Shown here: positions 26,565 through 36,582 of the stretch, piece after piece
Position numbering within the stretch: the first letter of the stretch is position 1
Layout of the letters: each line of letters starts with the position of its first letter
DNA from: Flavobacteriales bacterium
GTDB lineage: Bacteria > Bacteroidota > Bacteroidia > Flavobacteriales_F > PHOS-HE28
Assembly: GCA_020437905.1 (NCBI GenBank)
Contig: JAGQVN010000065.1
Coordinates: forward strand, 1-51,810
Direction of reading: 5' to 3'
Length of the DNA: 51,810 bases
Program-made: the position numbers and the translations under genes
The notes under the pieces: generated by a model
Seen by the model: the letters and a program-made list of their open reading frames with translations, nothing else
What the model was told of the DNA's origin: nothing
Database searches by the model: none

Positions 26565-28157
26565 TCAAAGGTCCCAATCCACCTTTACCACCCAATCCAC
26601 CCGTACGGTCACCTTTTCCTGGTGAAGTAGGACCTCTTCAGGAGAACGCCTGCCGGTCAGATCGCCCGTGTCCCACACCCCGTTCCGGTTCCGATCCACG
26701 ATCGCTTTCAGGGAATAGGCCCCGGGCCGCACGTGCGGGAACTTCACGGCATACTGGTCGCTGGGGCTCTCCACCTGATAGGCGATACGCCCCGAAGCAT
26801 CGAGCAACTGTACGATGAGACCTCCCTCCCTTCCTTGTGTCGGGTTGAGTTTCAGCTCCAATGCCCCGGTCGCGTTCGAGCCGCCGCTACCCGGTTCGAT
26901 GAGCAAACTATCGCTCCATGACCCGTAGATATCCCTGATCGCGCGGGGTAATAGCAGAAGCGACGCACTGTCCGGCACCGGACCAACGAACTCGAGCCGT
27001 ACGGTGCGACTATCCATGGTATCCTGGACAAAGCTGAAGGAGCCCGCTCCCAGGCCACCTGCGGCAACAAGTCTGTTGGAATTCAACGAGGCGACCGGTC
27101 TTGCGCAGCGTATCCGCCATTGTGGACCGAGCGGACCCGGGACCGAAAAGGGCTGAAGTTCAAGGGTATAGGGGAATTGTTCGCGAACCCGGTACGTCAA
27201 TGTGTCGACCGGTCCATCGCTTTCGCGGATGACGAAGCGCATTCCTGCCAAGGCTGTGGTATCGGCAGGCCAGGCCAGGAGCGTATCCCTGCCCTTGTTC
27301 CAGTGGACCTCCCAATCGGGGTCCGTCCCGTTGGAGGGCAGCGATTCAATGGCGATCTGGCCGGCACGCCGCGTGAACACCATTTCCCAGGCGCGATCGG
27401 CGGTGACTTGATGGGATAGGACGCACTGCCGAGCGCTGGCTTCTCGGAACAAGTTGAGGGTCAAAAAGTCGATCGCGGTGTCCGAAGCACTGACAACGAC
27501 AGGTTCCGGCAGGAAGGCGATATCCTCATTGGGAAGGTCGTACCGAAGATTCCCGTTCTGGTCGCTGAGTCCCAAGACAACATATCTCCCTTCCGGAAGA
27601 AAGGGGACCACGAACAGACCCTGTTCGTCCGAGCGGGTGAAATAGGATGGGCGTCCCGTTCGGAAGGAACTGGTGTCGTTCTCAGCATAGAGCAAGACGA
27701 CCGCTTTGCTGACCGGGGCACCTGTGAAAGCATCGGTCACCACGCCGGCCAGGACCAGACTGTCGACATGATCTCCGGTGGAGATCACATAGATCAGCTC
27801 AGTGGCCTTGTTACCCTCGGTCAGGTCGGATACCGCCTCGGTCAGGTTGAAGACATACGTCGAATCGGGACCCAGTGGGGCGTTCAAGTGGATGGTCATT
27901 CCATAAGGTCCGAAGCGTTTCACTGTGGGAGGCGCAGCCAGTGGGGGTGAGACCAGCACCTTGTTCCGGCCGCTGTTCACTTGAATGCGTTCATCGAATC
28001 GGAGCATGATCTCGTCCGTGGCGACACGGGTGGCTCCATTCGCAGGCAAAGCGTCGATCAGGACCGGAGGGTCGGTGTCCACATCCCCTCCGGAAGGGGC
28101 CCGCACCTGGGCACACGCGGAAAACAGCAGCAACCATGCTGCGTACCTGGACCTCAT
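26565..28157 (-). CDS. Ig-like (Big_5) domain lipoprotein
   Basis: 530 residues. The signal peptide ends in a lipobox, LFSAC, with Cys15 lipidated. The DTDPPVLIDALPANGATRV start and FDERIQV segment are typical of Big_5 Ig-like domains of Bacteroidota lipoproteins. A carboxypeptidase-regulatory-like region follows (GVVTDAFTGAPVSKAVVLLY, about 135-155, and LPEGRYVVLGLSDQNGN). The C-terminal third ends in a beta segment with DRNRNGVWDTGDL. It is an envelope protein of unknown role. Its ATG overlaps the stop of the methionine sulfoxide reductase gene by 4 nt, so they form an operon with comF. Confidence 0.82.
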   Translation of the reverse strand: MRSRYAAWLLLFSACAQVRAPSGGDVDTDPPVLIDALPANGATRVATDEIMLRFDERIQVNSGRNKVLVSPPLAAPPTVKRFGPYGMTIHLNAPLGPDSTYVFNLTEAVSDLTEGNKATELIYVISTGDHVDSLVLAGVVTDAFTGAPVSKAVVLLYAENDTSSFRTGRPSYFTRSDEQGLFVVPFLPEGRYVVLGLSDQNGNLRYDLPNEDIAFLPEPVVVSASDTAIDFLTLNLFREASARQCVLSHQVTADRAWEMVFTRRAGQIAIESLPSNGTDPDWEVHWNKGRDTLLAWPADTTALAGMRFVIRESDGPVDTLTYRVREQFPYTLELQPFSVPGPLGPQWRIRCARPVASLNSNRLVAAGGLGAGSFSFVQDTMDSRTVRLEFVGPVPDSASLLLLPRAIRDIYGSWSDSLLIEPGSGGSNATGALELKLNPTQGREGGLIVQLLDASGRIAYQVESPSDQYAVKFPHVRPGAYSLKAIVDRNRNGVWDTGDLTGRRSPEEVLLHQEKVTVRVDWVVKVDWDL

Positions 28158-28639
28158 GCCCAGCGGTCCAGGAGTTGGGCAACACGCTCCAATCCCCGTG
28201 CATCGCGCTCATCCAGCCCACCCTTTTCGGTGCTGTCAACATCGAGTACAGCGACCAGGTTACCCGAACGATCACGGACGGGAACGACGATCTCGGAGCG
28301 TGCTTCCGAGCTGCAGGCGATATGCCCGGGGAATGCGTCCACATCCGGGACCACGAGGGTACGCCCCTCTTTCCAGGCACTGCCGCAAACCCCTTTGCCA
28401 TAGGCGATGCGGGTACAGGCGATCGGACCTTGGAACGGGCCCAGGTGAAGCTCGTTCCCGACCACACGGTAGAACCCGACCCAGAGGAACGCGAACGTGT
28501 CATGGATCGCTGCGGCAAGATTGGCCATTGCTCCGACCATGTCCGGTCCCTCGGCGACCAGAGCAGCGGCCTGGGGGAGCAAGGCATCATAGCGGACCTC
28601 CCGGTCCGTGGTGGATGCAATGTTCAGCATTTCGGGCAT
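28154..28639 (-). CDS. msrC: free methionine-(R)-sulfoxide reductase (GAF domain)
   Basis: 161 residues from ATG 28639. A single GAF domain with Cys75, Cys85 and Cys109; their spacing (10 and 24) equals that of the catalytic cysteines of E. coli fRMsr (84, 94, 118). Supporting text is GPIACTRIAYGKGVCGSAW and DVDAFPGHIAC. The enzyme reduces free L-methionine-(R)-sulfoxide in the cytoplasm with thioredoxin. It starts 17 bp after comF and overlaps the downstream lipoprotein gene by 4 nt. The in-frame ORF extends upstream into comF, but homologues begin at this Met. Confidence 0.93.
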   Translation of the reverse strand: MPEMLNIASTTDREVRYDALLPQAAALVAEGPDMVGAMANLAAAIHDTFAFLWVGFYRVVGNELHLGPFQGPIACTRIAYGKGVCGSAWKEGRTLVVPDVDAFPGHIACSSEARSEIVVPVRDRSGNLVAVLDVDSTEKGGLDERDARGLERVAQLLDRWA

Positions 28640-28656
28640 GGCGCAAAGGTATCCTG

Positions 28657-29364
28657 CTATGCCATGGCCGCCACCATGGCGCTCACGCGAACGTTCGGGG
28701 TGCTCAGGAGGGCTCTGGCACATGCCTCCATTGTAGCGCCGGTGGTGATCACATCATCGATCAGCAGTACATGGCGTCCCGTCAAGCTACCGGGATCGGT
28801 CAATTCGAACGCTCTGACCACGTTCAGCCAGCGTTCCTGCCGTCCTTTGCGGGTTTGGCTCGGGGTAGGCACTGTGCGGACCAGCTCGTTCGCGAGTGGC
28901 TCCAATGGCCAAACCTCCCGGAATCCATCCACCAGCAATTGGGCCTGATTGTAGCCTCGGGTCCGCAACCGCGAGGGGTGTAGCGGAACCGGTAGGACCG
29001 AGTCGATCCCCTCAAAGCGTGAGGAAGCGACCACGGCCTTGGCCATCAAGCATCCTAGCTCCATCCCGATATCCCGATCACCCTGGTATTTCAATCGGTG
29101 GAGCATGCGTTTCACCTGACCGGATCGATTGAATCGCAACAAGGCCGATGCTGCGTGCATGTCCACTTTGCCGAGGAAGAGCTGCTCCACGGGGTTCCCG
29201 GGCATATCATGGAAACGCGTGAAAGGGAGATCGTTCGCGCATGCCAAACATGCTCCCCGTTCGGCTTGCATCAACGGGTCATCGCAAGCAGCACAGCGTC
29301 TGGGCAGAAAGAGGCCCAACAGATCGCTGAACCAGTGGTCGGTCTTGTTCCGGACGGATGCCAA
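28657..29364 (-). CDS. comF: ComF-family phosphoribosyltransferase-like protein
   Basis: 235 residues if started at the TTG at 29364; no ATG precedes the zinc motif except far upstream, across the start of the divergent gene. The N-terminus has the double-Cys zinc site (RRCAACDD and CLACANDLPF). The C-terminal type I PRTase domain has LPVPLHPSRLRTRGYNQAQLL and the PRPP loop VLLIDDVITTGATMEAC. ComF is needed for DNA uptake in several bacteria, probably at the inner face of the membrane. It heads an operon with msrC and a lipoprotein gene. The start codon is the uncertain part. Confidence 0.88.
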   Translation of the reverse strand: MASVRNKTDHWFSDLLGLFLPRRCAACDDPLMQAERGACLACANDLPFTRFHDMPGNPVEQLFLGKVDMHAASALLRFNRSGQVKRMLHRLKYQGDRDIGMELGCLMAKAVVASSRFEGIDSVLPVPLHPSRLRTRGYNQAQLLVDGFREVWPLEPLANELVRTVPTPSQTRKGRQERWLNVVRAFELTDPGSLTGRHVLLIDDVITTGATMEACARALLSTPNVRVSAMVAAMA

Positions 29365-29458
29365 GGCTGCGTTGTTGAAAATTGGGCTCGCTGTCAGCCG
29401 GCAGCCGCCGGCACGGGGATAATTTAGCGCCCAAATACCATTCACGGTATACCTGCAC

Positions 29459-30382
29459 ATGGACCAGTCCAACACGAACGCGCCCGGCACAGGGGCCCCT
29501 CGATCCCGCTCGAACACCGCGCTATTGGCATTGGTGGTCCTGCTCCTGATCAGCAATGTGGTGATGCTCTACCTTCTTACTCAGAGCAAACGTCAGAACG
29601 AGAGCACGCAGGCTGAAGTGGAACAAGTGTCCAGCGAGAAGGAGAACGTGACGCGCATGCTCGAGGACATGCTGGCCCAGTATGACACCCTGGACACCGA
29701 GAACGAGCAGCTTCGAACAGAGATGGATGCTCAGCGGGAGCAGATCGAGGACCTGCTGGCCCAGGTGAAGCGCGGCAAGACGGATCTGTTCAAGGCGAAG
29801 AAGGAGGCCGAGACCCTGAGGAAGATCATGAAAGGGTACGTGGTCACGATCGACTCGTTGAACCAGGCGAACCAGCTACTTACCGCGGAGAACCTGACCA
29901 TCCGGCAGGAGCTCGGTGAGGTGCAAGGTGAAAAGGAGGCCCTGCAGACCATGTCCGAAGAGCAACGGGCGCTGATCAGAGAGGGGTCGATCCTGACGAC
30001 TACGAGCATCTCGGCGGGGGCTCTGTTCCTCCGGAACAACGGCAAGCAGGTCGATACACAGCGTGCCAGCAAGGCTGAAATGGTAAAATGCTGTTTTACG
30101 CTCGGGGAGAACCGCGTGACCAAAGCAGGGGATAAGACCTTGTACATGCGGATCATCAGCCCGGATGGAAAGGTCCTGCCGGCCAGCGAATCCAATAACC
30201 GCTTCCAATTCGAAGGGGTGGAAGGGGAGTTCAGCAGCAAGCGCGAGCTCAATTACCAGAACCAGCCAGTGGATGTATGCATCTTCTGGAACGCGTCAGG
30301 TAGCATGAGCACGGGTCAGTATATCGTGGAGATCTACGAGGCCGGGGAAAAGGTCGCACGGACGACCTTCGACCTGAAGTGA
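29459..30382 (+). CDS. coiled-coil inner-membrane protein
   Basis: 307 residues. A short cytoplasmic N-terminus is followed by one membrane helix (about 20-41), a long coiled coil (about 45-180, rich in Glu, Gln and Leu with heptads) and a C-terminal beta-rich domain (about 190-307) with MVKCCFTLGENRVTKAGDKT and QYIVEIYEAGEKVA. I do not know a named family, but the layout occurs widely in Bacteroidota. The C-terminal part is probably periplasmic. It is divergent from comF and convergent, with a 2-bp gap, to the outer-membrane protein gene. Confidence 0.8.
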   Translation: MDQSNTNAPGTGAPRSRSNTALLALVVLLLISNVVMLYLLTQSKRQNESTQAEVEQVSSEKENVTRMLEDMLAQYDTLDTENEQLRTEMDAQREQIEDLLAQVKRGKTDLFKAKKEAETLRKIMKGYVVTIDSLNQANQLLTAENLTIRQELGEVQGEKEALQTMSEEQRALIREGSILTTTSISAGALFLRNNGKQVDTQRASKAEMVKCCFTLGENRVTKAGDKTLYMRIISPDGKVLPASESNNRFQFEGVEGEFSSKRELNYQNQPVDVCIFWNASGSMSTGQYIVEIYEAGEKVARTTFDLK

Positions 30383-30384
30383 GC

Positions 30385-33300
30385 TTAGAAGAAGGCCCGG
30401 ACCTGTGCCCCCCCGACATGGATCACAGGCACATCTCTGGATGACCGTCCGTTATAGGTCAGGTCGATCTGCAGGTTGTTGCTCAGTTTGCGCTGGATCG
30501 CCACGCTCCAGGTCAGATTGGAGCCCACCTTCAGTCCCGACAGCATTTCGTTGCCCAACGAGCTGTTCTGCTCGCCATCATAGGCGATGGTGACCCAATT
30601 CCCGTTCACTTGCAGGCTCCCCTTTCCTGCAGTGCTCCAACGTACCTCGAAGCCCAGGTCCTGGATGTTGGCGGCTTCCCCGCCGAACTCCTCCCGGTTC
30701 CGCTTGTCCGTATACCGGAAGGAAATGGCTCCTCGAAGGTTGGTGTTCGGGCGCCAGGTCACCCGCGGCCTTACACCGCTTTGGTCGATCCAGAATGTCC
30801 GACCCTCGATCAGGTCGGAGTTGTTGGATACCCGGCCGATCTCCGCTTCCACATCCGCTGTCCATTGATCGGTCGTGTTCCATCGGATCCGGAATTGATC
30901 GAATTCGCGGACCCGGGCTTCAAAACCGTTCAACAGCAGGGTCTTGGTACGGTCGTTCAGGTAGGTATGGTCCACGGTCCAGGTCCTGCTGGACCGGTCA
31001 TAGTACAAGGTGTTCCTGACCGATGAAAGGAACGAGGTAAGCAAGGTGTCGGTGGGGTCGGGATCGAAGGGGTCCAAGGCGACCAGAAGGTCATCTGTCC
31101 GGGTGCGCCGGTCGCTGCGGTATGAAGCCATGTCGGAAAATCGTCCGATGAAGCCTCTAAAGCCTTTTGCAGTGCCCCATTTTGCCGCTGGACGGAGGTC
31201 GAACGCGGCGCTGAACTGGTTGTTGTATGCACGGACGAAATCATTGGTCTGAACGTTGACGCGCAGGTAGTTCGCTTCGTATCCGAAGTTGGCCAGCTCG
31301 AATTCGTTCAATTCCTTGATCCCGTTGTTGTTGTAGTCGATCCAGACATAGACCCCCTGGCCCGCCGGCACCTCGACATAGACGAACGCCCTTCGCTGTT
31401 CCAATCCGCTCCCGAACTCATAGAACAGGTCCCAGATCATGAGCCCCTTGCCCAGGTTCAGGTCGTGGTCCAAGCGCAGCAGGTAGGTGTCCTCCGGCCT
31501 TTGAGTGGTCAATGTGCTATCCTCGATCCGCAACTGCCTGTACGTCAAACTGGTTGAAAAACGGTTGTTCGGGTTCCGCCCAAGATCGAGCCCTGCTGTA
31601 TAGGCGGTCGCTGTGGTGCTGCGGACCAATTCTCCGGACTTCAGGGCATCGTCGTAACGCTGTCCTGCAGAAAGGCGGAACTTGTTGCGAAAGGTGTCAG
31701 GGCTTTGCACGAACACCTCCCAATCGAAGAATTGATAGCTGCCCACCTCCAGTTGGTCCGTGGTGTCAGCACGTCTGCGGTTCAGTTCGTGCTCGTCCTG
31801 GATGCCCACGGTGATCCACGGCATGTGACGCGCGATGCGGAATTTGTTGCGGACGAAGTCCGTCCTTATGGGCTCCCGGGTACTGAGAAAACTGGCCTTG
31901 CCGATGATCTCGTTCGCACCGGGGCGCAGGTCGCTGACCAGCTCCTGACGCCATCCCGAGTAGCGATCACGGACCTGGAACGTGTTCGAGGAATACGCGA
32001 TCGAGCCGCTCCTGGCTGAACGAAGTCCAACGGAGGCCCCAGCCAGCAGTTGATCGCCATCAAGTGGAACGGTCAGTGCGTTCCAATCCCGTTCGAACTC
32101 CACCGCCCGGTATCGTTCCACGGGTCTGAACGTGCTCGTAAGTCCCTCGCCCATCAAGCCTACCACAAGTTCCAGGGTCGTGTCTTTTCCACCCAGGGGG
32201 AAGGCCTTTTCAAGGTCCAGGAACGCTGCCACTCCCTCGTCGTTCCCGTCGTCCAGGGGGCTGAACGTGTTCCGGTCAAGCCTGGAGTACGCCAATTCGG
32301 TGGAAGTACGGAGCCCGTTGTCATTCCGATGATCATGCCCCAGGGTGACGACCTGCTGCACCCGTGGGGTCACCAATGGTCGTACGGGAGCGTATTCTCC
32401 CCTGCGTACGATCAGCCCGCTCACGGTGTCGGGTGCCACCCATCGGAACACGCGACCGTTCGGTGTGAACTCCTGCTGCACATAATCACCGTTCCCTATG
32501 CCCACATTGCTGAATGAGACCCTGAAGCGGGCCAATTCCGGGTCCGCGCTGAACACATAGACCGGCGTATAGCCCAAACTGTCCAGCTGTCGGTACAACA
32601 CTTCGTTCTCGTCAAAGGCCACACTGTCCACTCCCGGGACCACTGCGGCCAGAGGATCATCCCCCGCATCGAACAGGACCTGTCGTTCGGCATCGGTCAG
32701 GCTTTGCTGAAGGGGTTGGTTCTTGTGGTCCTGTTCGGAGAAGACGCTCAGGCGGAACTGCTCCTTACCCAGGTCGAACGTATCATCCAGGCGGACCATG
32801 GAGCGGGAATAGTTCCGCTCGCTGTATTGGAATTCGACAATGATCCTTCGGTCCTTGGTGATCAGGCGTTTCGCCGTAAAGGAGATCTCTGCGGTGTTGT
32901 AGTCGATCACATAGTCGAACTCCTGTCCGCGCAGGAGCAACTGGCCATCGATGAACACGCGTTCGGTGCCGGAGAGTACGATGATGAAACTTTCGCCCTG
33001 ATCGCCGCGCAAGCGATAGGGTCCTTGGACCCCTTCCACACCCTGGATCAGGTTGCGCGCGAATTTGCCTTTGGACAACGCTGCGGTGGCCCCGACCTCG
33101 TTGCGCGCCCGATCGTTCAACCGCGATCGTTGCGTGAAGGACAGGCCCTGATTCTTCTTCAAGTAGGTCAGAAAATGGCTCTTGGGGCGTTGCAGGACGA
33201 GGTCGCCCGCGATGAGCTCCCAATTCTCATCGAACAATTTGATGAACACTTGGTCGAAGTCCTGAAGTTCAGCTGTATTTCCGTCCGCCTGCACCGGGAT

Positions 33301-33888
33301 GTTGTTGTCCGTGATCGAGGCAAGCACGTTCACCCGGTCGGTGATCTTCCCGCTCAGCTCGAGGTTCAGGGTGCTATTGACGGACAGGTCCTGGTTGTTA
33401 CCAAAGAGTACACCACGACTGATACTGCCCGTCTTGTTCAACCCGGAACTGCTGAACAGGTCTTCGCGTCGATCCGAAGCAACGTATTTGAAGGGATCGG
33501 GCTTCGAACCGGCAGGCGCCAGCAAGCGGTCGCGCTCCTTGTGCGCAAAGCGTTTGGTGAACAACAGAGGGAGCACGCGATAGCGCGCCACCAGTGTATC
33601 GGTCGGCAGAGGCCCGTTCCAGGTGATCTCGCCTTTCAGGTCGCTCAGCGTATAGCGCTCTGCCGGCACCGCCTGGCCGTTCCGGGCCAGGGTCAATGAG
33701 CCCGGTGCGATGCTCAGCGTATCCAAAAGGAACACGGCAGAGTCCAGGAAGACCCGCTTTGTGCGCAGATTGCCCAGCTCCTGGGCTTGGACCACAGGGG
33801 CGAGAACGACCCACGTCAGAGCCAGGCAGCACAGGACCTGCCGTAGCGGTGCAGGGCCGAAAGGGAACACGGGAAAGCAAGTACGCAC
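30385..33888 (-). CDS. large outer-membrane beta-barrel protein
   Basis: 1167 residues with a signal peptide ending VVQAQE. After a short N-terminal domain (about 35-120) comes a conserved block, GNNQDLSVNSTLNLELSGKI then TDNNIPVQADGN and ELQDFDQVFIKL (about 160-220), then a long run of alternating hydrophobic strands rich in Arg, Tyr and Asp. The chain ends in Phe-Phe, the usual C-terminal signal of barrel proteins inserted by BAM. I know this type only as a Bacteroidota-specific outer-membrane protein; the function is not known to me. No TonB plug or T9SS tail is visible. Confidence 0.82.
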   Translation of the reverse strand: MRTCFPVFPFGPAPLRQVLCCLALTWVVLAPVVQAQELGNLRTKRVFLDSAVFLLDTLSIAPGSLTLARNGQAVPAERYTLSDLKGEITWNGPLPTDTLVARYRVLPLLFTKRFAHKERDRLLAPAGSKPDPFKYVASDRREDLFSSSGLNKTGSISRGVLFGNNQDLSVNSTLNLELSGKITDRVNVLASITDNNIPVQADGNTAELQDFDQVFIKLFDENWELIAGDLVLQRPKSHFLTYLKKNQGLSFTQRSRLNDRARNEVGATAALSKGKFARNLIQGVEGVQGPYRLRGDQGESFIIVLSGTERVFIDGQLLLRGQEFDYVIDYNTAEISFTAKRLITKDRRIIVEFQYSERNYSRSMVRLDDTFDLGKEQFRLSVFSEQDHKNQPLQQSLTDAERQVLFDAGDDPLAAVVPGVDSVAFDENEVLYRQLDSLGYTPVYVFSADPELARFRVSFSNVGIGNGDYVQQEFTPNGRVFRWVAPDTVSGLIVRRGEYAPVRPLVTPRVQQVVTLGHDHRNDNGLRTSTELAYSRLDRNTFSPLDDGNDEGVAAFLDLEKAFPLGGKDTTLELVVGLMGEGLTSTFRPVERYRAVEFERDWNALTVPLDGDQLLAGASVGLRSARSGSIAYSSNTFQVRDRYSGWRQELVSDLRPGANEIIGKASFLSTREPIRTDFVRNKFRIARHMPWITVGIQDEHELNRRRADTTDQLEVGSYQFFDWEVFVQSPDTFRNKFRLSAGQRYDDALKSGELVRSTTATAYTAGLDLGRNPNNRFSTSLTYRQLRIEDSTLTTQRPEDTYLLRLDHDLNLGKGLMIWDLFYEFGSGLEQRRAFVYVEVPAGQGVYVWIDYNNNGIKELNEFELANFGYEANYLRVNVQTNDFVRAYNNQFSAAFDLRPAAKWGTAKGFRGFIGRFSDMASYRSDRRTRTDDLLVALDPFDPDPTDTLLTSFLSSVRNTLYYDRSSRTWTVDHTYLNDRTKTLLLNGFEARVREFDQFRIRWNTTDQWTADVEAEIGRVSNNSDLIEGRTFWIDQSGVRPRVTWRPNTNLRGAISFRYTDKRNREEFGGEAANIQDLGFEVRWSTAGKGSLQVNGNWVTIAYDGEQNSSLGNEMLSGLKVGSNLTWSVAIQRKLSNNLQIDLTYNGRSSRDVPVIHVGGAQVRAFF

Positions 33889-34026
33889 CGAAAGCGTGAA
33901 AATTATCCGAAGGTCGGCGAAGCGGCATCATTCGTCCATCAAGATCCGATCGTTGATGCTATGCGCTGGTCTGCGAACGTCCGTTGGGAGGATACGGCTA
34001 CATTGCCGGCCACATTGCGCGATCGG

Positions 34027-35763
34027 GTGAACAGGATCCTGACCGGACTAGTCTTGCTGGCCTTGCTGGCCGGGTCGTGCGGGGACGCTGAGCAAGGGGC
34101 GCTCCGCGAGGCGAGAGGCGGTAAACGTTACGGTGGCGTCTTCAACGCCAACGAGACGGAGATCCTTCGAAGCATCTTTCCGCTCAGCCTGTCGCAGGCA
34201 TCCGCCCATCGGATCGCTGCGCAGATATACCAAGGCCTGGTGCGCTTGGACCCGTTGGACCTGAGCATACGACCGTGCATTGCCGAACGCTGGGAGGTGG
34301 ATCCCACCGCCACGGAATACACGTTCCATCTCCGGCAGGATGTGTTCTTCCATGACGATCCCGTTTTTGCGGACAAGGAGGACCGCCGCGTGGATGCCTA
34401 TGATGTCCTGGAGTGTTTCAAAGCCATCTGCACCGATGACCGGAACAACCAAATGTTCTGGCTCTTTCAAGATCAGGTGGTCGGTGCGAATGCCTATTTC
34501 GCAGCTACCTCCGAAGGTGAATTCCCCGAGGAGGGCGTGGTCGGGCTCCAGGTGATCGATGGATCGACGTTCCGGATAAGTCTGGTGCATCCAATGCCGA
34601 ACTTCCTGCAAGTTCTTGCCCATCAAGGCTGCTGGATCTGGCCCAGAGAGCTCATGGATGCCTATGGGAACGACTTGATGACCCATGCCATCGGGACCGG
34701 GCCGTTCCGGATGAAGGTGCATGTTCCAGAGGAAGCCCTGGTCCTGGAGCGCGACCCGGACCACTGGGCTACCGACGAACATGGGAACCGCCTGCCATTC
34801 TTGGACGCTGTCCGATTCACTTTCGAGCCCGAGAAGGAGAAGGAATTGGACCGGTTCCTGGATGGCCACATCAGTTGTGTGTTCGAACCGCCGGTGGGAC
34901 GTGTGGATGTGTTGAACGACAGTGTGGATCCAGGCTCGGGTGAGCGGCGCTTTGTGGTCCAGTCGGTCCCGGCATTGACCGTACAGTTCTACGGGTTCAA
35001 TGCTTCGCGTTGGCCTTTCGACGACCCCTTGGTACGAGCCGCGTTCTCGCTGGCGATGGATCGGCGCACCATTGTGGACAGTGTCCTGCAGGGACTTGCC
35101 GTGCCAGCAGAACATGGACTGGTGGCACCGGGTATTGCGGGCTATCCATACCAACAGGTGACCGGCCATCATTTTGCACCGGACAGCGCAAGGAAGCTGC
35201 TCGCTCAAGCCGGTTACCCTGGAGGGAAGGGCCTGCCCTCTGTGATCTTGAACGTGAATACCGGTGGGTTCGGCTACATCAAGGTCGCCGAAGCGGTCCA
35301 GGATATGCTCCAGCGTGAGTTGGGTGTTCCGGTGACCATCTCCGCTTTACCCTCGGATAGCCATTTTGAGCAGATCGAATCCGGCAGGGCCCTGTTCTGG
35401 CGCGAAGGGTGGTTGGCGGACGTCCCTGATCCCGAGAACTTCCTCGCCCTGCTGTACGGGAAGAACGCGGAACCGGATACGGCTCTGCCCACGTTCCTGA
35501 ATACGACCCGCTTCATCGACCCAACGTTCGATTCGCTGTTCGCCAGTGCGCAGCGTTCCGTGGATCCGACGGAGCGATTATCCCTTTTCGCCCAAGCCGA
35601 GGATGTGGCCATGAGCGCGTTCGCCCTTACGCCCATCTATCATGAACGCTCCGTACGCCTGCTCCGTCCGGAGGTCCGCGACATGCCGATCAATTCCATG
35701 GAATACCGTGACCTGGGCGCCGTCTGGTTCGCGAAGGACCCCGATGGTTCAGCCAAGCGCTAG
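34027..35763 (+). CDS. peptide/solute-binding lipoprotein (SBP_bac_5)
   Basis: 578 residues from a GTG at 34027, which gives a compact lipoprotein signal peptide with lipobox LAGSC. An upstream ATG at 33961 would add 22 residues that look non-coding. The body matches family 5 extracellular solute-binding proteins: RIAAQIYQGLVRLD, HLRQDVFFHDDPVF, GTGPFRM, RAAFSLAMDRRTIV and WLADVPDPENFL. These bind oligopeptides or related ligands for ABC import. No permease or ATPase gene is near, so the partner lies elsewhere. The 3' end overlaps the convergent gene by 15 bp. Confidence 0.9.
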   Translation: MNRILTGLVLLALLAGSCGDAEQGALREARGGKRYGGVFNANETEILRSIFPLSLSQASAHRIAAQIYQGLVRLDPLDLSIRPCIAERWEVDPTATEYTFHLRQDVFFHDDPVFADKEDRRVDAYDVLECFKAICTDDRNNQMFWLFQDQVVGANAYFAATSEGEFPEEGVVGLQVIDGSTFRISLVHPMPNFLQVLAHQGCWIWPRELMDAYGNDLMTHAIGTGPFRMKVHVPEEALVLERDPDHWATDEHGNRLPFLDAVRFTFEPEKEKELDRFLDGHISCVFEPPVGRVDVLNDSVDPGSGERRFVVQSVPALTVQFYGFNASRWPFDDPLVRAAFSLAMDRRTIVDSVLQGLAVPAEHGLVAPGIAGYPYQQVTGHHFAPDSARKLLAQAGYPGGKGLPSVILNVNTGGFGYIKVAEAVQDMLQRELGVPVTISALPSDSHFEQIESGRALFWREGWLADVPDPENFLALLYGKNAEPDTALPTFLNTTRFIDPTFDSLFASAQRSVDPTERLSLFAQAEDVAMSAFALTPIYHERSVRLLRPEVRDMPINSMEYRDLGAVWFAKDPDGSAKR

Positions 35764-36477
35764 GTGTTCCGTGAGCCGTCGGTAGACCAATTGTTTGGCC
35801 AACGGCATATAGGTCTCGATACGTGGCAGATGGATCTCCGATTCAAGGACGAACATCGCCGGGGTGGGCATAGCCCTGTAGGATCGGGTCAGGTCCCCTT
35901 TGATCCATTCGTAGGTGGTCCCCAGATCGATCGTATAAGTGGATACGAAACGGGTGACCACACTGCGGTACTGAAGGTCGCTTCGGCTCTCCCGATACAG
36001 CGGCATGCTATAAGTGTAGGCGCTTGCCTCCGCGCCTTGCCGCAATAGGAGAAATCCTTCGCGGTCGTTCATCGGCAGCACTCCCACCGGGGCCAGGTCG
36101 ATGTGTTCGAGCAGGTAGGCACGCAAGGCAAGGCCCTCCTCGTTCCAGCGCTCCAGCTCCGGCAGCGCGAATGCGATGATCTCATCGATGACCTCGAATA
36201 TCTCCAGTTCCTTGGCCCGGTTGAACTGCAACCGCGCGGATCCCGGGTCGACACCGCTCAATTCCTTGGGCAAAAGCTCCTGCATTTCCACCCGTTCTTC
36301 CCGAAGACGAACCAATTCAAGGGCCCGTTCACGCAGTTCATGCAGGTGGGGGTACAACCGGCGTTGCCGGAAGCGCTCCTGGATGCGCTGCAGGTAGGCC
36401 AGCAGGAGGTATTGCTTCAGTTCCAGGTCCAATGCGGGAAGCAGGACCCAATCCTTAGGCAGGTTCGTGGTGTCCAT
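35749..36477 (-). CDS. conserved hypothetical protein
   Basis: 242 residues, no signal peptide or membrane helix. The first half is Leu/Arg/Glu-rich and probably helical (ALDLELKQYLLLAYLQRIQ at 15-33, then a likely coiled region). The second half has more beta character, with RFVSTYTIDLGTTYEWIKG. I recognise no family; it is probably a cytoplasmic Bacteroidota protein. It overlaps the 3' end of the solute-binding lipoprotein gene and is divergent from the OmpA-like gene. A -7-like TTTATTTG lies upstream at about 36514-36521 on the minus strand, with one mismatch to consensus. Confidence 0.75.
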   Translation of the reverse strand: MDTTNLPKDWVLLPALDLELKQYLLLAYLQRIQERFRQRRLYPHLHELRERALELVRLREERVEMQELLPKELSGVDPGSARLQFNRAKELEIFEVIDEIIAFALPELERWNEEGLALRAYLLEHIDLAPVGVLPMNDREGFLLLRQGAEASAYTYSMPLYRESRSDLQYRSVVTRFVSTYTIDLGTTYEWIKGDLTRSYRAMPTPAMFVLESEIHLPRIETYMPLAKQLVYRRLTEHLALG

Positions 36478-36582
36478 GGCAAGTTCCTATTGCTCTGAAC
36501 GCAGTGTTCACAAATAAAGTTCCTTCCGCGGAATGCGAACTACGTGCCTGAAGATCTTTGCCACGGTCCGAGACCCAAGACC